A stretch of DNA of 64,000 nucleotides from Phallus indusiatus (GCA_027605045.1 JAQFWX010000016.1:1268051-1332050), one strand, 5' to 3'. Shown: positions 35,178 through 54,905, counted from the stretch's first letter. Translations and numbers: made by a program. Notes: generated by a model not told the origin, from the sequence alone.

Positions 35178-36668
35178 ATGCCGTTCCTCAAAGTCACCCC
35201 CAGGCATTTGACGGTTTACACCCTAGTGGCATGCACTGTCATTCTATTTCTTCAAAACGGAATTCATATAACGAACTCACTTTCACATCCGTTTTTCTTC
35301 CAACGAAACCACTGTGTTTCCCAGTGCAAGTCTGACCCATTCAAGAGACCAGGCACGTTATATCTTGGCTCGGAAGTCTCAGACACGAGATGGATTCCGT
35401 TCCCTCCTAATGGCATCAACGACGTTCGCTCCCTCAAGTCAATCAACAGAGAGTCTACTATCCCAGAAGCTTTTAGCCTCCAGAGCGACGCATGTCCCCA
35501 GTATATGAAACGGCTCTCGCAAAACGATACTAGTAGCATGGATTGGATTCTCAATAAAACTATCTTGTTTATCGGATCATCCCATGATAGGTATGAGCGG
35601 TTCTGCCAATTAATTTTTCATCTGCAAACGCCTTCTTAGGAATAATATCCGTAACTTTTGTAAAGAGACGTACGGAAAATACTCGACCATCGGCGATCAT
35701 GCAGGTAGGTTTGGCTGAATCAGACTTCGAAATTCGTCAGGGATCATAAGATCGAGCATAGCCGGGTTTTGTCACCTTCAAAGATACAACTTCACCATGG
35801 CACTTTGGTTTATGTACGGTGCTATCGACTCTGACGACTACGATTGGTTTGAGCCTTCTGAAGCCAGACCACTGACATTTGAGAATAGAGTAAGTTTGGG
35901 TAATGCTGAAATTGGTTTTTTCTTACCTTGACATTCTCAAACTTCGCGAAGATCAAAGATATTATGATTCCATGGTCGAATAGAGAGGGCTTACATGCTC
36001 CCAATTTGGTCATTGCAGTGCGTATGCCAGACGTATTCAGCCTTTAGTGGCACTCATTTCTCCTCAGACCAGTTTATTCTGGGACGACAAATTCCTGAAA
36101 CAAGTGAGATTTTTCGATCAACGAAAAGGGCACGCTGTTACTCACAGAAGGTCACAGCTAGCAGTTCATTCAAATCGTGCCAAAGGGCACGAGGCTTTGA
36201 CATACTCGGAATTAGCGTGGCATCGTTTTCGGATCCATTCCCTCGTTGCTTTCACACGTTCTCTCTTCGGTGATGACATACCTATTATGATGCGTACACG
36301 GCATTTACGAAACTCAAGCGAGTCGAATAGAATTTTAAGGTGTGTTCGCATCCAATCAAATAAAAATAAGGTTGCAGAACGAGGCTTCCGATCTTTAGAA
36401 TATATCAATTAGACCAGAACCTGAGGCATGTGTCACAAGAGTTGGGTCTTGAATTATTTGTGAGTTTTCCTCCACACTCAAATAGGGAAACTATACTTAC
36501 AATGGTCACAGACGTGGGGGGATCTTTTAGAGGGATACACAGAGTGTGTTCGACTCGAGATGAATTGTTTTTTCCAAAGGATCGCTTCCTAACATACTTA
36601 TTGCTAGCTTCGCTGATGGCGATCAGCATTACAATCACGGCCCTGTGACGTGGCTATTTGGGGAGTGA
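35178..36668 (+). CDS. Fungal PC-esterase/TBL-like membrane protein
   Basis: Eight exons (35178-35590, 35640-35704, 35762-35889, 35952-36017, 36068-36341, 36413-36459, 36512-36543, 36608-36668) join to 361 residues. An N-terminal hydrophobic helix (T-V-Y-T-L-V-A-C-T-V-I-L-F-L) suggests a type II membrane anchor with the catalytic part in the Golgi lumen or outside. The nucleophile motif I-L-F-I-G-S-S-H-D-R resembles the G-D-S of PC-esterases (Asp replaced by Ser), and A-D-G-D-Q-H-Y-N-H-G-P near the end supplies the Asp/His pair. W-F-M-Y-G-A-I-D, S-L-F-W-D-D and L-A-W-H-R-F-R-I are conserved blocks of a family widespread in basidiomycetes. By analogy it may move or remove acyl groups on cell-surface glycans; the activity is inference. 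Confidence 0.68.
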
Positions 36669-37015
36669 GTAGAGCTCCGCTTCGACACGCCTTTACCATA
36701 TGTTGATGTTCATATCCGTAAAACAGCATGGTCTTATTCTATTTGCAACAAGCCACTACAAGAGGGTGCTGGTTTTGTAAAGGGAGCTAAACCATGGTTC
36801 ACGTGTTGATGGATCAAGACAAGCACTAAGACCAAGCATTATACCTGATGTTAAATAGCGGCCAAATCTGTACACATTGCGTTGACTGATCTAATGAAAG
36901 TCCGATACTCCAAAATATGGATATTCTACGGTCAATTAGTATAATGAAGTTCGATTGTTGCCCTTTGGTGAACGAATCTGTTTCCAATATTTTAGCGTGA
37001 GAGCAAATTGACAAT
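36669..37015. other. Convergent 3' region, no gene seen
   Basis: About 350 bp between the PC-esterase-like gene and the PA28 gene, both ending here. Nothing recognisable beyond AT-rich 3' flanks. Confidence 0.45.
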
Positions 37016-38305
37016 TTAATTTACTACCTTCTGTATATTTTTGTGAATGACGTCGGTCAAAACGGCATAAATATTTTTAATATCAACCAAGTGTTGCCGT
37101 GCCATATACAACTGTTTCGCATCATGCTCTTTCAGAGCGAGCTTAATTTATTGTTAGGAGTTTCTAAGCAACTAAGAACACGAATATACATACCGTATAG
37201 TCCTCAAGGTTGGGATATTTAATAAGTTTGGAGCATATTTTAGCCCGCTGTAGAAAGCTTGTTCGGGCGATGTCCCTCAGATTATAAGCACTTTCTTGGG
37301 ATCTATGCAATTCCGAAAGGACCTCTGCAATGGCTTTGGGTATAACCTAAAACACGAAGACAAGTTGAGATTACCTTCTTGTATTTGAACACCTATAAGA
37401 AAAAACTTAGAATGGAAAACCTTTGCATGTCGTCTAGGAGTTCATCAATCATACCAAAGTTGTCACCGCTAAGAAACGAGAAGGCATGAGCTAGTTTGTG
37501 GACTTAAGTTGCCAACATACTCTTCTATCCTTTTATCAAAGCATTGAAAAACCGTGATAAAAGAAAACCCTATATGTAGACTCACCTTGGCATCGTGAGA
37601 CTTATCCATAACTTAATCTTATCCTGTTAAAGAATAAGCACGAGGTTTGCGCCCAAGAACAAGTAAGACTGACACATAGCTCAATCAGCTCCTCACATTC
37701 CTCTCGTACGCGACTTTGCAACTTGTTTGAAACAAAATTAAGTGAGAAGGGGCTTTTCCCTAGCTAAGAATCTCGCGTTCACCTGATTTACGTGCTGGTT
37801 TGACAGCACTCTCTCGGAATAGCGGGCATTTGTTGTTGAATTTGAAGATGTCGGACTTGAACTGGCGCCATCCGTTAGCTTTCTTTTCTTTGAATCATGC
37901 TCCTTTTCTTCTTTCGGAACTGCTGGATATACAGTCGCGTCTGTCGTGGTATACAGGAACGAGGGGTTGAAAGGGATTTCTCATCGTTTGTAGACTCGAC
38001 TAGGGCTTTGAGTTCTCTGGAGTGGGCATAGCTTGTCAGGGGTTAAATAAGATATGGAAGAAGGCCAACATTGTCTAGTTCAGAGCAGTGGTAATACTCA
38101 GTATACCGGAGCCAGTAAAGACGTTTTCATAGTTACCCACCTTTCGCGGGAAAATGTCAAAGACGATCTCCTCCGCATCGTTATTTACTTCTTTATTGAA
38201 TTCCTGTTGGTGAGATGATGGGGATTTGAGTGAACAGATAAAAAAGTCGGCACGTACTTCAAGTTGGGTCGCTAATTCGGGTTTCATCGTTCTTGTCTTC
38301 GACAT
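37016..38305 (-). CDS. Proteasome activator PA28 / REG-gamma homologue
   Basis: Forms the ring cap that opens the 20S proteasome without ATP. Exons on the minus strand: 38258-38305, 38141-38203, an unresolved part at about 37783-38074, then 37674-37731, 37586-37623, 37521-37529, 37455-37468, 37375-37392, 37194-37333 and 37016-37141. Family blocks: D-A-E-E-I-V-F-D-I-F-P-R-K, C-E-E-L-I-E-L-C-D-K-I-K-L-W-I-S-L, the activation loop P-R-I-E-D-G-D-N-F-G-V-Q-I-Q-E, R-A-K-I-C-S-K-L-I-K-Y-P and Y-A-V-L-T-D-V-I-H-K-N-I-Q-K. The loop is built from a 9-nt, a 14-nt and an 18-nt exon. A K-K-R-K-L basic patch in the middle fits the nuclear gamma type. ATG at 38303-38305. Confidence 0.85.
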
Positions 38306-38782
38306 GACTGGAAGAATCTTAGGAAAGTAACCTGTTGTGATGACGTACTACTGGGCGTCAAATCACCTACCAACCTCCAACTTGGCGTGATTTCTTGTGA
38401 TTTCCCATCTGCATTCGAGAGTTGAGCGCAATACTCAGACAATATCTGAAGCCGTGAATGTAGACCGCTTGGCTGGTGCGGCGAGTTGACTATGCAGTAT
38501 CTGATTAATTAAGAAGTGTCCTCACTTTGCGCGGAATCGGCCCGGTAGAAAATGGTCACCAAAAGGGCCGTGATCGCTTGCAGGGATCCCAAGCAGGAAG
38601 ACGAAACAGAACCTGACCGATAAAGAGCAAGTAAGTGACGAAATGGAACAGCTTATTTGTCTAGATTACCGTCAGTGATCTAGCATCCAGGGGCGAGCGA
38701 CCGACAACAGCAGAAAACATGTTCAAGTTTTAATAACAAACTACTCCCCTTTTCGATTATGATAACATCTACTCCCTCTAAA
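38306..38782. other. Divergent promoter region, PA28 / Ser-Pro-rich gene
   Basis: About 480 bp between two divergently transcribed genes. The minus-strand frame across 38680-39078 is a shadow of the Ser/Pro-rich gene's first exons. No TATA box stands out. Confidence 0.4.
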
Positions 38783-41700
38783 ATGAGCTCATGGCACTCA
38801 ATCTGGCGATTACTGGCCTGTAAGTTTGTCATTATGAATCGACATCGCCACCACCGGTCGGACCCAGCCAAATCTTGGGCTCCTCGATTGAAGCTCGGTA
38901 CACCCCTTCTGCAAGGAAATTTTTTACCTTGGCATATGAAAGGAGCTCTTTCTAAATGCTGCGTTATGAATTTCAACAGGTGAAAACTATCTGTGCGAGG
39001 GATATGCCGATGTCCCAAGACGTTCCCTTTTTCGGTATCAGACACGAGGCTACCTCGAGGCAAACAATAAATACTCAAGAGTGCGGCATACCCTGAATGA
39101 TTTAATCATCCTTCCAGCTGCTACCAGAAGGTGTGTTAATCGTGAGTTAATTTCAAGTTTCACCTTCACTCTATCTCACCTGTCGTGTAACGCGTTGCAG
39201 TTGCGGTAACCTCACCACACCGGACCAACGCACCCATCCCAAAGGGTTCAAAGGTCGCGGTCTTCCCATTCACTGTTCCTTACGAGCCCCTCAGAGTAGG
39301 CCTCGTCAAGAAACCGACGTCTTCACCAGAGTTAGCAGAAAGGCTCGCAAGGCTCCGTCCTTCGAGCTCCCATTACCGCCCCTCGGAGGTCTCTCTAGGC
39401 CAGAACCTCCCGTCTCTCAAGGATTCAGATTGGTCCTTCCAAACTCTTTCTCCAAGTCCAACCTCTCCTGATCATTACATCAACACTCCCGCTCTTACTA
39501 TCCCAGTTGAGACTCTAGCCGCAGAAGAAGAAGAAACAGAGTCCGACGACAGCCCCGGGTCATCTTCTGGTCCCCGCCAAGAACCCCCAACTCCATCTCC
39601 TACAGTTTCCAATTTCTTCCCGGACGTTGATATCGATTATTCGTCCCCTATTTCAAGGAGTGTATCCCAGCGTACCCGTGCTAGCAGCTTTATTTCTCGT
39701 TTAACAGGCGGTTCGAAGCCTTCCGTTTCTCAGAGAGTTCTTTCCAAGTTTGCCGGTTCTCGAAAATCCTCGAAAGTTTCCGAACCCGTCACTCCTTCTC
39801 ATAAGTCAGGAGTAGAATCATCTAGGAACTCTTCAGAGGTAAAGGCATTTTACATGTTTGTACATATCTATTGTCTCTAAGCTTTATGGTTGTCATGTAG
39901 GAATATCCGCATAGTGAACACCCAATCCCTATAAGTTTCTTGGGAGGCCAAGATCATCATTCGTACCCTGCTAGTGAATTACCCTTCTCCCCTAGTGAAG
40001 GTGCATTTTCACCAGCGGTCTCTACACTCCTAGCGAATATCAATTCACTCGCAGTCGTTTATATACACCCAGCGAAAGGTCTTCGATAGTTGGTACTCCT
40101 CGTCGGAGTTCTCTTAAAAATCCTCTTTCCAAGTTAAGCCGCAGCTTCCGCTACAACTCTTCTCGTGTTTCTTTCAAGAATCTCTCTCCTATCTCTTCTG
40201 GAGATCGTCCTCTTCACTCACCCGAAACTACCACTGGTGAACCGCACCCCGACGATCTTAATCACATCCAACTAGGTTCTCCGAATTTCATACCACCATC
40301 TGAGAACAGCACCGATCCTTCTCCGCCTTCTGAATCTAAGCCATCCGTTTCTCCGCCTGTTCACGTTGTTCCTGTTTCTCTTCCGGCGGATAGCATCGAT
40401 AACGTCGTCAACAACCTTAAACAATCCATCGCTGCTGCAAATACAGGTCCTTTCCAAGTCGTTAATCCGGCGGAACTAGTTGCTTCTCCGACTGTATATC
40501 CCACAGAGTACGGTTCGCCAGCAGTAACTACTCTTCCTCCTGGGTCTAGACCTCAGTCCTGGTGGTATTCTAAGGTTCTCCCCACTCCTAAGCCGTCTTC
40601 AACTCAGTCCGCGACCTTCCAACAAGTGGAACCCTGCGAAAGTCCAACCGAGATCACTCCGAAAGCCGCTACTCCTGCTCCTCTTCCACCTCAAGCGCGA
40701 CCTCAAGTTGAGTCTAAGGCATCGGAAGCTTATCCTCAAGATCAATCAGCCAAATCTTCACCAGTAAAAGGATTATTCGGAGCACCCACTCCATTCACTA
40801 GAACAGGCGCTCTTCCATCTCCTCCTCTCAGCGTAGCGTCTCCGAGTCATTCACCTCCATCCGCAACTTCTACCGTTCGTTCTCCTCATCGGACTCGCAA
40901 GCCTACGAAATCTAATCTTAGAAAACGAAGTACGAGCACCAGTCCTCGTGCCATTCGTCAAACCGAGTCTATCCTCTTCCCGAGACCCAAGGAAGACGAC
41001 CCTCGTGTATCGCAAGTTTCCAGCCCGTCTCAAGAATCCACCTACTCTTTCATAGATCCCGCCAATCGTCCATTACCTCCCTCTGTCTTTTCTGTTACTG
41101 CACCTCCAACTGTAGTCTCTCCGGCTGTTCCACTACCTAATCCGGAACAAATTCCTCTCCCAGCCTCTTCATTTTTTAACACGCCGGTCGATCCAGCTTG
41201 TGTTCCTCTCCCAGTCTCGGCTTCAACAACCGCACCTCCGTCGGCTTATCCAACTCCGCCATCAAGCGTTCCCACTGCTACACGTGGGCTCTCACCTAAG
41301 GTAAAAAGCTTATCCTGTCAATCATGATATGTATTTTGTGGCTGATTTTTCTTTTTGTCCCGATTCTAGCAATCTCGTCTTGGTTCTCGTTCAGGCAGCC
41401 GCATCGGGTCTCGTTTCACATCTCGTCGAAGTTCCAGGCGTAACACTGTTACTCGGCTACCTTCTATCGCTTCCTCAGGGAAACTCAATTCTGCGGTAAT
41501 TGAATCTGAGGAGCCGGCTCAAGCCCCCAACGCCGCGACAACTCTTCCAACCCCGCCTACTTCTCCCCCTCTCGCCGATAATTTAACAGCCTCCCCTACC
41601 AAGTCCGTATTATCTACACCAGGCTCTGTCACTTCTCGTAGATCTTCCGTTTTCAAGGTAACGTATGTCCCTTATTTTAATGAATAACAAACTTACTCAT

Positions 41701-43027
41701 CTGTAGACATTTTCTCGACGTAATTCTCGCGCACCTTCTATAAAGGCTCTCAAATCGTCTCTTACTGCGCTATTAAGCCCCAAGAGGAGCGGCTCAAAGA
41801 ACGCATCTCAGACAACACTTCCTCTCGAAGCAACAACACCGACCCAAGGAAGTCTCCACGAACTTGTTCAAGAACCTACAAGTTTCACAGAAGAGTCCGA
41901 ATTTGCTCAAGAACTTGCGTCTAACGTAACTGAACGCCCTATCTCCAATCAGACTACGCCCAAGCCTTCTCGGAAGTCTTCGTTCACAACCCTCTTACGT
42001 TTCACACCCTCGAGAAAATCATCTAAACAGCAACTTACTCGCACGTTATCTGAGCCTTTACTTTCGCAACAGTCCACGCCGAAACCTCAGTCCACACCGA
42101 AGCCTCAAGTTTATCGCGAAGCGTCACCCTCACCGCAGCCTCAAGTTTACAGACAGGCCTCGCCCTCACCACAACCGCAACTCTCCAGGCAGTCTTCCCA
42201 TCACGATCCCTCCAGAAGATCTTCATATCATCAAATCTTCACTCCGTCCTTAAAACCCTCTGCACATTTAGCTCCAAACGAACTCGCAGCCCTTCCAGAC
42301 GAAGTCATCGAACACCTACCCCCAGAAGTAATCGCCAGCATGCCTATGAACGGTAATATCGACAATTTTACCGAGGACTATGATTACCAAAATTACAATT
42401 GGTTCCAGGTAAATAATTATACTAATAAGTTCTTTCTTATGTCACCGGAGACTGACCTCTTCGTTGTAGAATCCTCCTCCCAAGCCTGAGGTATGACTAT
42501 CACCATTTTTCCACCACGTGTTTATCATTCGACTCATTTTTCTTCTTTTTCTTTCTCAGCCACCGCCCCCTGAGACTATATCACCTCCCTATGTGCCCAT
42601 GCCCGGGGTGGTAGAGCAAAATGAGGCTTTCATTTACGCTCTACAAGCCGCACCCAACGTTTTGTATGGTCAATATAAGCAATATGGTCAAGTACGTGCA
42701 CGTGTTAACTGATGTCATATTCATCTGATGGATCATGTGTTTTGCCTCCCCTTACAGCTCGGTGTTTTAGCATGGTGTGCCGAATTCAGTGAACTGATCG
42801 AATCGATGAAGCAGTTAGGATATGACGGCAACATGTTCATAAACACAAGATCGCAGGCGCTGGCCACCTGTCAAGAAATACTCAAACTCAAACTCGATAT
42901 CAAGATGCAGATTATTATCATTTATCTGTCGTCGCAGGTGGCGAGGTTGAGACGATTCTTAGACGGTGAAACTGAGTACGATGATTATCCGGTGCCCCAA
43001 TTCCCTTTGGACGCCCGAAACGCATAA
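38783..43027 (+). CDS. Long Ser/Pro-rich protein with a conserved helical C terminus
   Basis: I recognise no family. Exon 1 starts M-S-S-W-H-S-I-W-R-L-L-A (an in-frame ATG at 38759 is an alternative), spliced at a GTAAGT (38822) to E-N-Y-L-C-E-G-Y-A-D-V-P-R-R-S. More than 1000 residues of Ser/Pro/Thr-rich sequence follow, with many S-R-R-S and S-P-x-P patterns likely to be phosphorylated, short tandem repeats of the S-P-Q-P-Q-V-Y-R-Q type at 42061-42190, and [YF]-x-P-S-E repeats near 39960-40080. The C terminus from about 42760 is ordered: L-A-W-C-A-E-F-S-E-L-I-E-S-M-K-Q-L-G-Y, then a Leu-rich helix. Introns near 39841-39900, 41300-41370, 41656-41706, 42409-42470, 42490-42560 and 42690-42757. 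One frame break near 40013 looks like a lost C. Confidence 0.65.
42061..42190 (+). repeat. Tandem coding repeats in the Ser/Pro-rich protein
   Basis: Two near copies of a Ser-Thr-Pro-Lys-Pro-Gln unit are followed by repeated Ala-Ser-Pro-Ser-Pro-Gln-Pro-Gln units ending in Val-Tyr-Arg or Leu-Ser-Arg. The copies differ at silent sites, so the amino-acid pattern is kept while the DNA drifts. Confidence 0.7.
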
Positions 43028-43285
43028 ATTAGGACATTTCTTTCTCTTTTGTTTGTTTGGAAACTTGCGGCTTTCTTTCATTTCATTTTTTCACTTTATT
43101 CACATATTCCCGGAGATATTACCTTTTCATTATGCCACATGAATGCCTGGATCGCACACACACAACGAGTCTTCCTTTTACAACCTATGGCCCTTCTCAC
43201 CATTTAATCATTGTATATTACCAAGCATTAAAACATATTTATGGGAAGGTATTAAACATAAAAAAAAGAATCCAAGAAAGCATGG

Positions 43286-44409
43286 TCAATTCACAGTAAT
43301 GGCGTTGGCACCTGTTGCCCAATGTTGGGGCCGTTTGGTCTTTTTGCCTCGCTGTTTCGCGCCGCCTCTTCCACTGGTTTCATCACGCTCAGGGACCGAC
43401 CATGTACGTTTTTGTTGTGGAACGTGCTCCATTCCAGATGTGGTTGAATGCCGCTGTGGAGGTGCAATAACAATGGTATCTGTATTTTCTCCCGCATCCA
43501 ATTTCTTTTGCACGTGCTTCTTCTAAACACCAATGAATAATTTAGTAAACGTCTTGCGCTGCAAATTGCGGCGGAGCACATACTCTTTGTTCTAGTAGCT
43601 GCTTATTCCTCGCTTGAACTTTCTGTACTCTACTGTCGCTTTTGCCTCCACCGCCAGCGGTAAGCTCCACGTTGATTCTTCTACCGTCCAATGTAGATCC
43701 GTGTAGTTTGATGGCTTGCTGTAAAGCGTTTTTATGCGAAAACTCGAGGAAGGCGCAGCCTTTTGATTTCGCAGATGTTGTTGCACCGGGTGTTTTGGGT
43801 TTGGGTGTTAAAAGTCTTACTTGAGGAGGAGGATCTGTTGAATTTTCTTAGAAACAGAGAAAGCAGGGGGGCTGTAACATGATTCGTACCACACTTTGAG
43901 AAGTGCTCCCGTACGGCATCGATGGAGGTGGTGTATTTTAGATTTCCTGAAAGGCTATGAGCATACTTTGACAATGCTAATATTGGCAGAAGGGACGTAC
44001 CAACAAACAAAATGAATCTAGATTTTGAAGAGTCTCCTGACTTAGTTTTAGCTTTACTTTCGTCCACTGTCTTAACGCCATTCTCTTGTCCTGCGCCGGG
44101 TTCTGGTCGTTTCTTCTTCTTCTTTCCCCCCGACCCATCAGTAGCGTCCTCTTTTGCTTTTGAAGTATTGACGTCATCCTTGTCAAGCGAATCCCTTTTC
44201 CTTTTGCCTAAAGTTGAACTTTTGTCGTTCTTCTCGGACTGAGGCTCCTTCTGGTGGTTATCCGATTCCGGCAGTAGTTCCTCATCCTCGACAAGTAAAT
44301 CTGGTTCAGGGACATCGTTTTCTTCTCCCGACGGGTTTGGCTTTTTGCCTTTGCGCTCACGAAACGCAAAGGCTTTCTTTTGTTTCTTCGTTAGTTTAGA
44401 TGGAGGCAT
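43286..44409 (-). CDS. Nucleolar RRM protein, Nop6-like
   Basis: Putative small-subunit ribosome biogenesis factor. Starts M-P-P-S-K-L-T-K-K-Q-K-K-A-F-A-F-R at 44409; an in-frame Met at 44427 is less likely. A long acidic and Lys-rich region comes first (K-R-K-R-D-S-L-D-K-D-D, then G-G-K-K-K-K-K-R). One RRM follows, split by introns: R-F-I-L-F-V-G joined to N-L-K-Y-T-T is RNP2, and K-G-C-A-F-L-E-F is RNP1. The tail is Lys/Arg-rich with R-G-G-A-K-Q-R-G-K-K. Introns near 43949-44001, 43831-43888 and 43523-43594. Nop6 of yeast has the same order of basic N-terminal part, single RRM and basic tail, but other nucleolar RRM proteins could share it. Confidence 0.72.
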
Positions 44410-44538
44410 GTGACATTTTGTTGTCACATCAGGACTCTATCCTATGTAGTGGACTGCGATCGCAATTCGACAAACACAATAACCATCTATCCATAGTTTA
44501 TTTTCCATTCAATTCATGATAATGGAGAACATTACACA

Positions 44539-45313
44539 ATGGCAAATCCATCATCCAACACTATGCAAGTCGAATCTTCTTTTCAGGTTACCATGCCAGT
44601 TCAAGAACAATATTCTGCCATTCTAAAATCTGGTTGAGGGATTTGTCATAATGAGCTCGTACTCAGCAATGATAACAATGATGAAATCAAAAAATGATAC
44701 ACATTGACGAATACACCTTTGATAAACAGGGACATTTGAAACATGTCAACGGGTTAATTTCGAACACCGATCGCAACTCCTTTGTCCTCAGGTCCATACG
44801 CCTTCTGAATTTAAAAGAGGGAGTCAGTGCCACTCTGTTTGCATTCATACTTTCACCATGGATTATACTCGCAATGAAGACATGGAAATGGACGAAAAAG
44901 TCGTCGAAAGCTCAACACAAAAGTACGGCAGGCATTTGATCACGGCGCGTCTACTGGAGCATGTTGTACTGATGATTAACTTGGCCAGTCTTCACCCATT
45001 TACCAAATTTCATCACGGCGAATCACCAATGAACGACGAGGAATACGACGATTCGGACGCAAAGAGTGTCATGGTCGAGCCGCCGTCGCGTGTGCATTCA
45101 CCATCGCCTGACGACCTTGACTACAACGACGGCTTTAATTTTGATGACAACAACCAGTCTGCGTATTTTCAAGAGCAACAAGATGTCGATCAGAACCACG
45201 AAATGAGCTTGCAAACCGAACAAGATGTTAAATTATTGTCGATGCCGACATTTAGTTCAGAAACACAATCACCATCGTTCGGTCAACCGGAAGCAAATAC
45301 TATGGAGCTCTAA
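44539..45313 (+). CDS. Small acidic protein of unknown function
   Basis: Two exons (44539-44632, 44730-45313) join to 225 residues: M-A-N-P-S-S-N-T-M-Q-V-E-S, then T-F-E-T-C-Q-R-V-N-F after a 97-nt intron with a GTTGAG donor. The middle has a hydrophobic stretch (L-L-E-H-V-V-L-M-I-N-L-A-S-L); the rest is rich in Asp, Glu, Ser and Gln and probably disordered, with S-P-S-P-D-D-L-D-Y and F-N-F-D-D-N-N. No family recognised. The Asp/Tyr/Phe-rich part resembles acidic activation regions, which is only suggestive. If 44858 is the true start the protein is 151 residues. Confidence 0.5.
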
Positions 45314-45803
45314 CGCGTTCTTCGCAATCTTATATCTGTAAAGACTTTTTCTATGTTCCCCTGACAATGTGGAAATTGATAAAATATGCTTTCAGATTTA
45401 CATTACAATGCGCAGCATATGATGCTAATAAAAATTACTACAATTATGCCTTCCTGTGGATTTGGGTTGTATTTACAAGTTTCCGTAGCAATGAGAGAAA
45501 ACTAATCGATGGCTCTTGTCTTTGCAACCGAGAGGATTGTCGCGAAGCCGCCATTCTTTAAGCTTTAAGCTCTGATAAAGGGGTAAAGGTCTGTTTCCGT
45601 CATAAGTAGCCCAAATGCTGACTAAATGCATCTACAAGCGCAATCCTTTTTACTCAACATCAGTGTCGGCAGCGAACTCTCAGAAAATTTTTGGAAAAGA
45701 GTAGGGTGTGTTTGGTATTAGTTAGACTGGTACATTTCTATAAACATAATTTCCCTTTCCAGTTGTCCCAATAAGTTATTCTTGATGGAATGGAACAAGT
45801 TTC
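45314..45803. other. Convergent 3' region, no gene seen
   Basis: About 490 bp between the acidic-protein gene and GMC oxidoreductase 2. The short frame at 45367-45561 has no recognisable feature. Confidence 0.45.
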
Positions 45804-53400
<7,597 letters not shown>

Positions 53401-54905
53401 ATGGGCGGAAGCACCTTTCCTGCTAACCCTCCATTGAGCACTCCCACCATCGTCGACCTCGACATGCTCGACACAAACCTCATCGAAAACAGGTCTCCTC
53501 TCCCTACGTCTTTGTCCGACTTCGCCTTGATCCCCAGTTCTTCAGCTTCCGCTCCTTCGTCGCCGTCGGCAGTGTCGTCACTCGATGACTCTATAAACCC
53601 TTTCTTTCGCCGTCTCCGACGTTCCAGTCTGCTTGCCTCAAGTCCTATCAATTCTCATCTTCATCCCGATGGAAAACTTGCCAGCTCCTTCTCTATCTCT
53701 TCGCCCCTCCGCGCAAAGCGGTCATTGCTTTCCATCAATCCAGAAACCGTGAATGCCGACACGAACACCGCGTCGTCACCCTCATCATCGTCGTCACCGG
53801 CGTCATCATCAACTGCTGTAGCATCCCAAATCCCTTCAAAGTTGCTTTCATTTGATTTCAACAACGACCAAACTCCATCCACGTCAAAACCGGCTGATTT
53901 TCGGTTTGGGCAATTACAACCGTCCCTAACTCTTAGCCTTCCTGAAACTCCCACCTCTCGCCTCGTCCGACGAGCCTCCATTCCCCTTAAACCGCCACGT
54001 CTTATCGACATCAAAACTGAGCTTAGATCCCCAATTGAAGCCGAGCTGAAGTCCGAGGCGCAGTTCCAACGGCTGGTCGCATCATATTCCAACACCAACT
54101 TTCCAATAAACAGGAATACTCCTCGGACACCACGTTCGTGGTTAAACCGGGGTCGTTATCCAGAGGAAGCGGTCGTTGATGACGACGACTTGAATAATGA
54201 CAATGAGAGTGGGAGCGATGACGAAGACGAGAATACCACTGCGCCTGGCAGCGTGCATAGCGTCTCGATGACGCCTTCTGGATCAGGGGCATCTGCTTCT
54301 GGTGGTTCTGGCGAGGATGCACCAATGACTCTCGACACATCTTTCGCAAACGGGTTTATGATGGACATCGATATGGTTCGTAAACCTTTCTTCAGCCGCT
54401 TTCTCTTTTACTCAATCTTCGTAAACAGCAACCGTTATCAGCAATTAGCTCACCTACACAATGGCGTGAAACACCTCCCCTGCATCGTGCCGCTCAAATA
54501 AACGTAAATGTGAGTGTCCTATTATCTTCTTCCGTAATGTAGTGAGTCGTGAGCTCATGCTTCCCATCAGTCGAGGATCGATACGATCCATATCCAATGG
54601 CGGCGAAGCGCCGGGCTGTTTCGCCTGCCTTTCACGCGCATCACCACACTCACAGCCGTTCAGGATCCAACTCACATTCACCAGCCATCCCAATACCAAT
54701 ACCTCGTTCTACTCGTTCTGTCACCTCCTCCCCGGTCATGCGGCCAGCATCATCACCAATTATGCGACCCTCTTCATTCGGCAGCCCTACCATACGTTCA
54801 GTAGCCAGGCTTCCTCCACTTGCTTCGGAAAAAGAGCGCGAGAAGACGAGGAAATGTATTGATGGCGCAGAAGAAGCCGTTGGCAGCTTAAGCCTGGCAG
54901 AATGA
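53401..54905 (+). CDS. Ser-rich protein of unknown function
   Basis: Begins M-G-G-S-T-F-P-A-N-P-P-L at 53401; the two codons upstream read GTG-GAA and are not used. The first 325 residues are Ser/Pro-rich with S-R-L-V-R-R-A-S-I-P-L-K-P-P-R and K-S-E-A-Q-F-Q-R-L-V-A-S, then an acidic run (D-D-D-D-L-N-N-D-N-E-S-G-S-D-D-E-D-E). After D-I-D-M an intron (about 54375-54426) leads to Q-P-L-S-A-I-S-S-P-T-Q-W-R-E-T-P-P. A second (about 54502-54568) leads to V-E-D-R-Y-D-P-Y-P-M-A-A-K-R-R-A-V-S-P. The last exon has repeated S-S-P-[VI]-M-R-P motifs, likely CDK-type phosphosites, and ends at 54903-54905. The basic K-R-R and acidic tract suggest a nuclear protein. Confidence 0.62.

Noticed and set aside
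38680..39078. 132-codon minus-strand ORF
   Set aside because: Overlaps the first exons of the Ser/Pro-rich gene, has no family features and lacks a plausible product.
39961..40085. Small intron to explain the frame change near 40013
   Set aside because: All GT donors in the first frame are in phase 1 and no nearby AG gives the matching phase for the second frame.
40272..41033. Arg-rich minus-strand ORFs in the Ser/Pro-rich gene
   Set aside because: Antisense of Ser/Pro codons; no start context and no conserved pattern.
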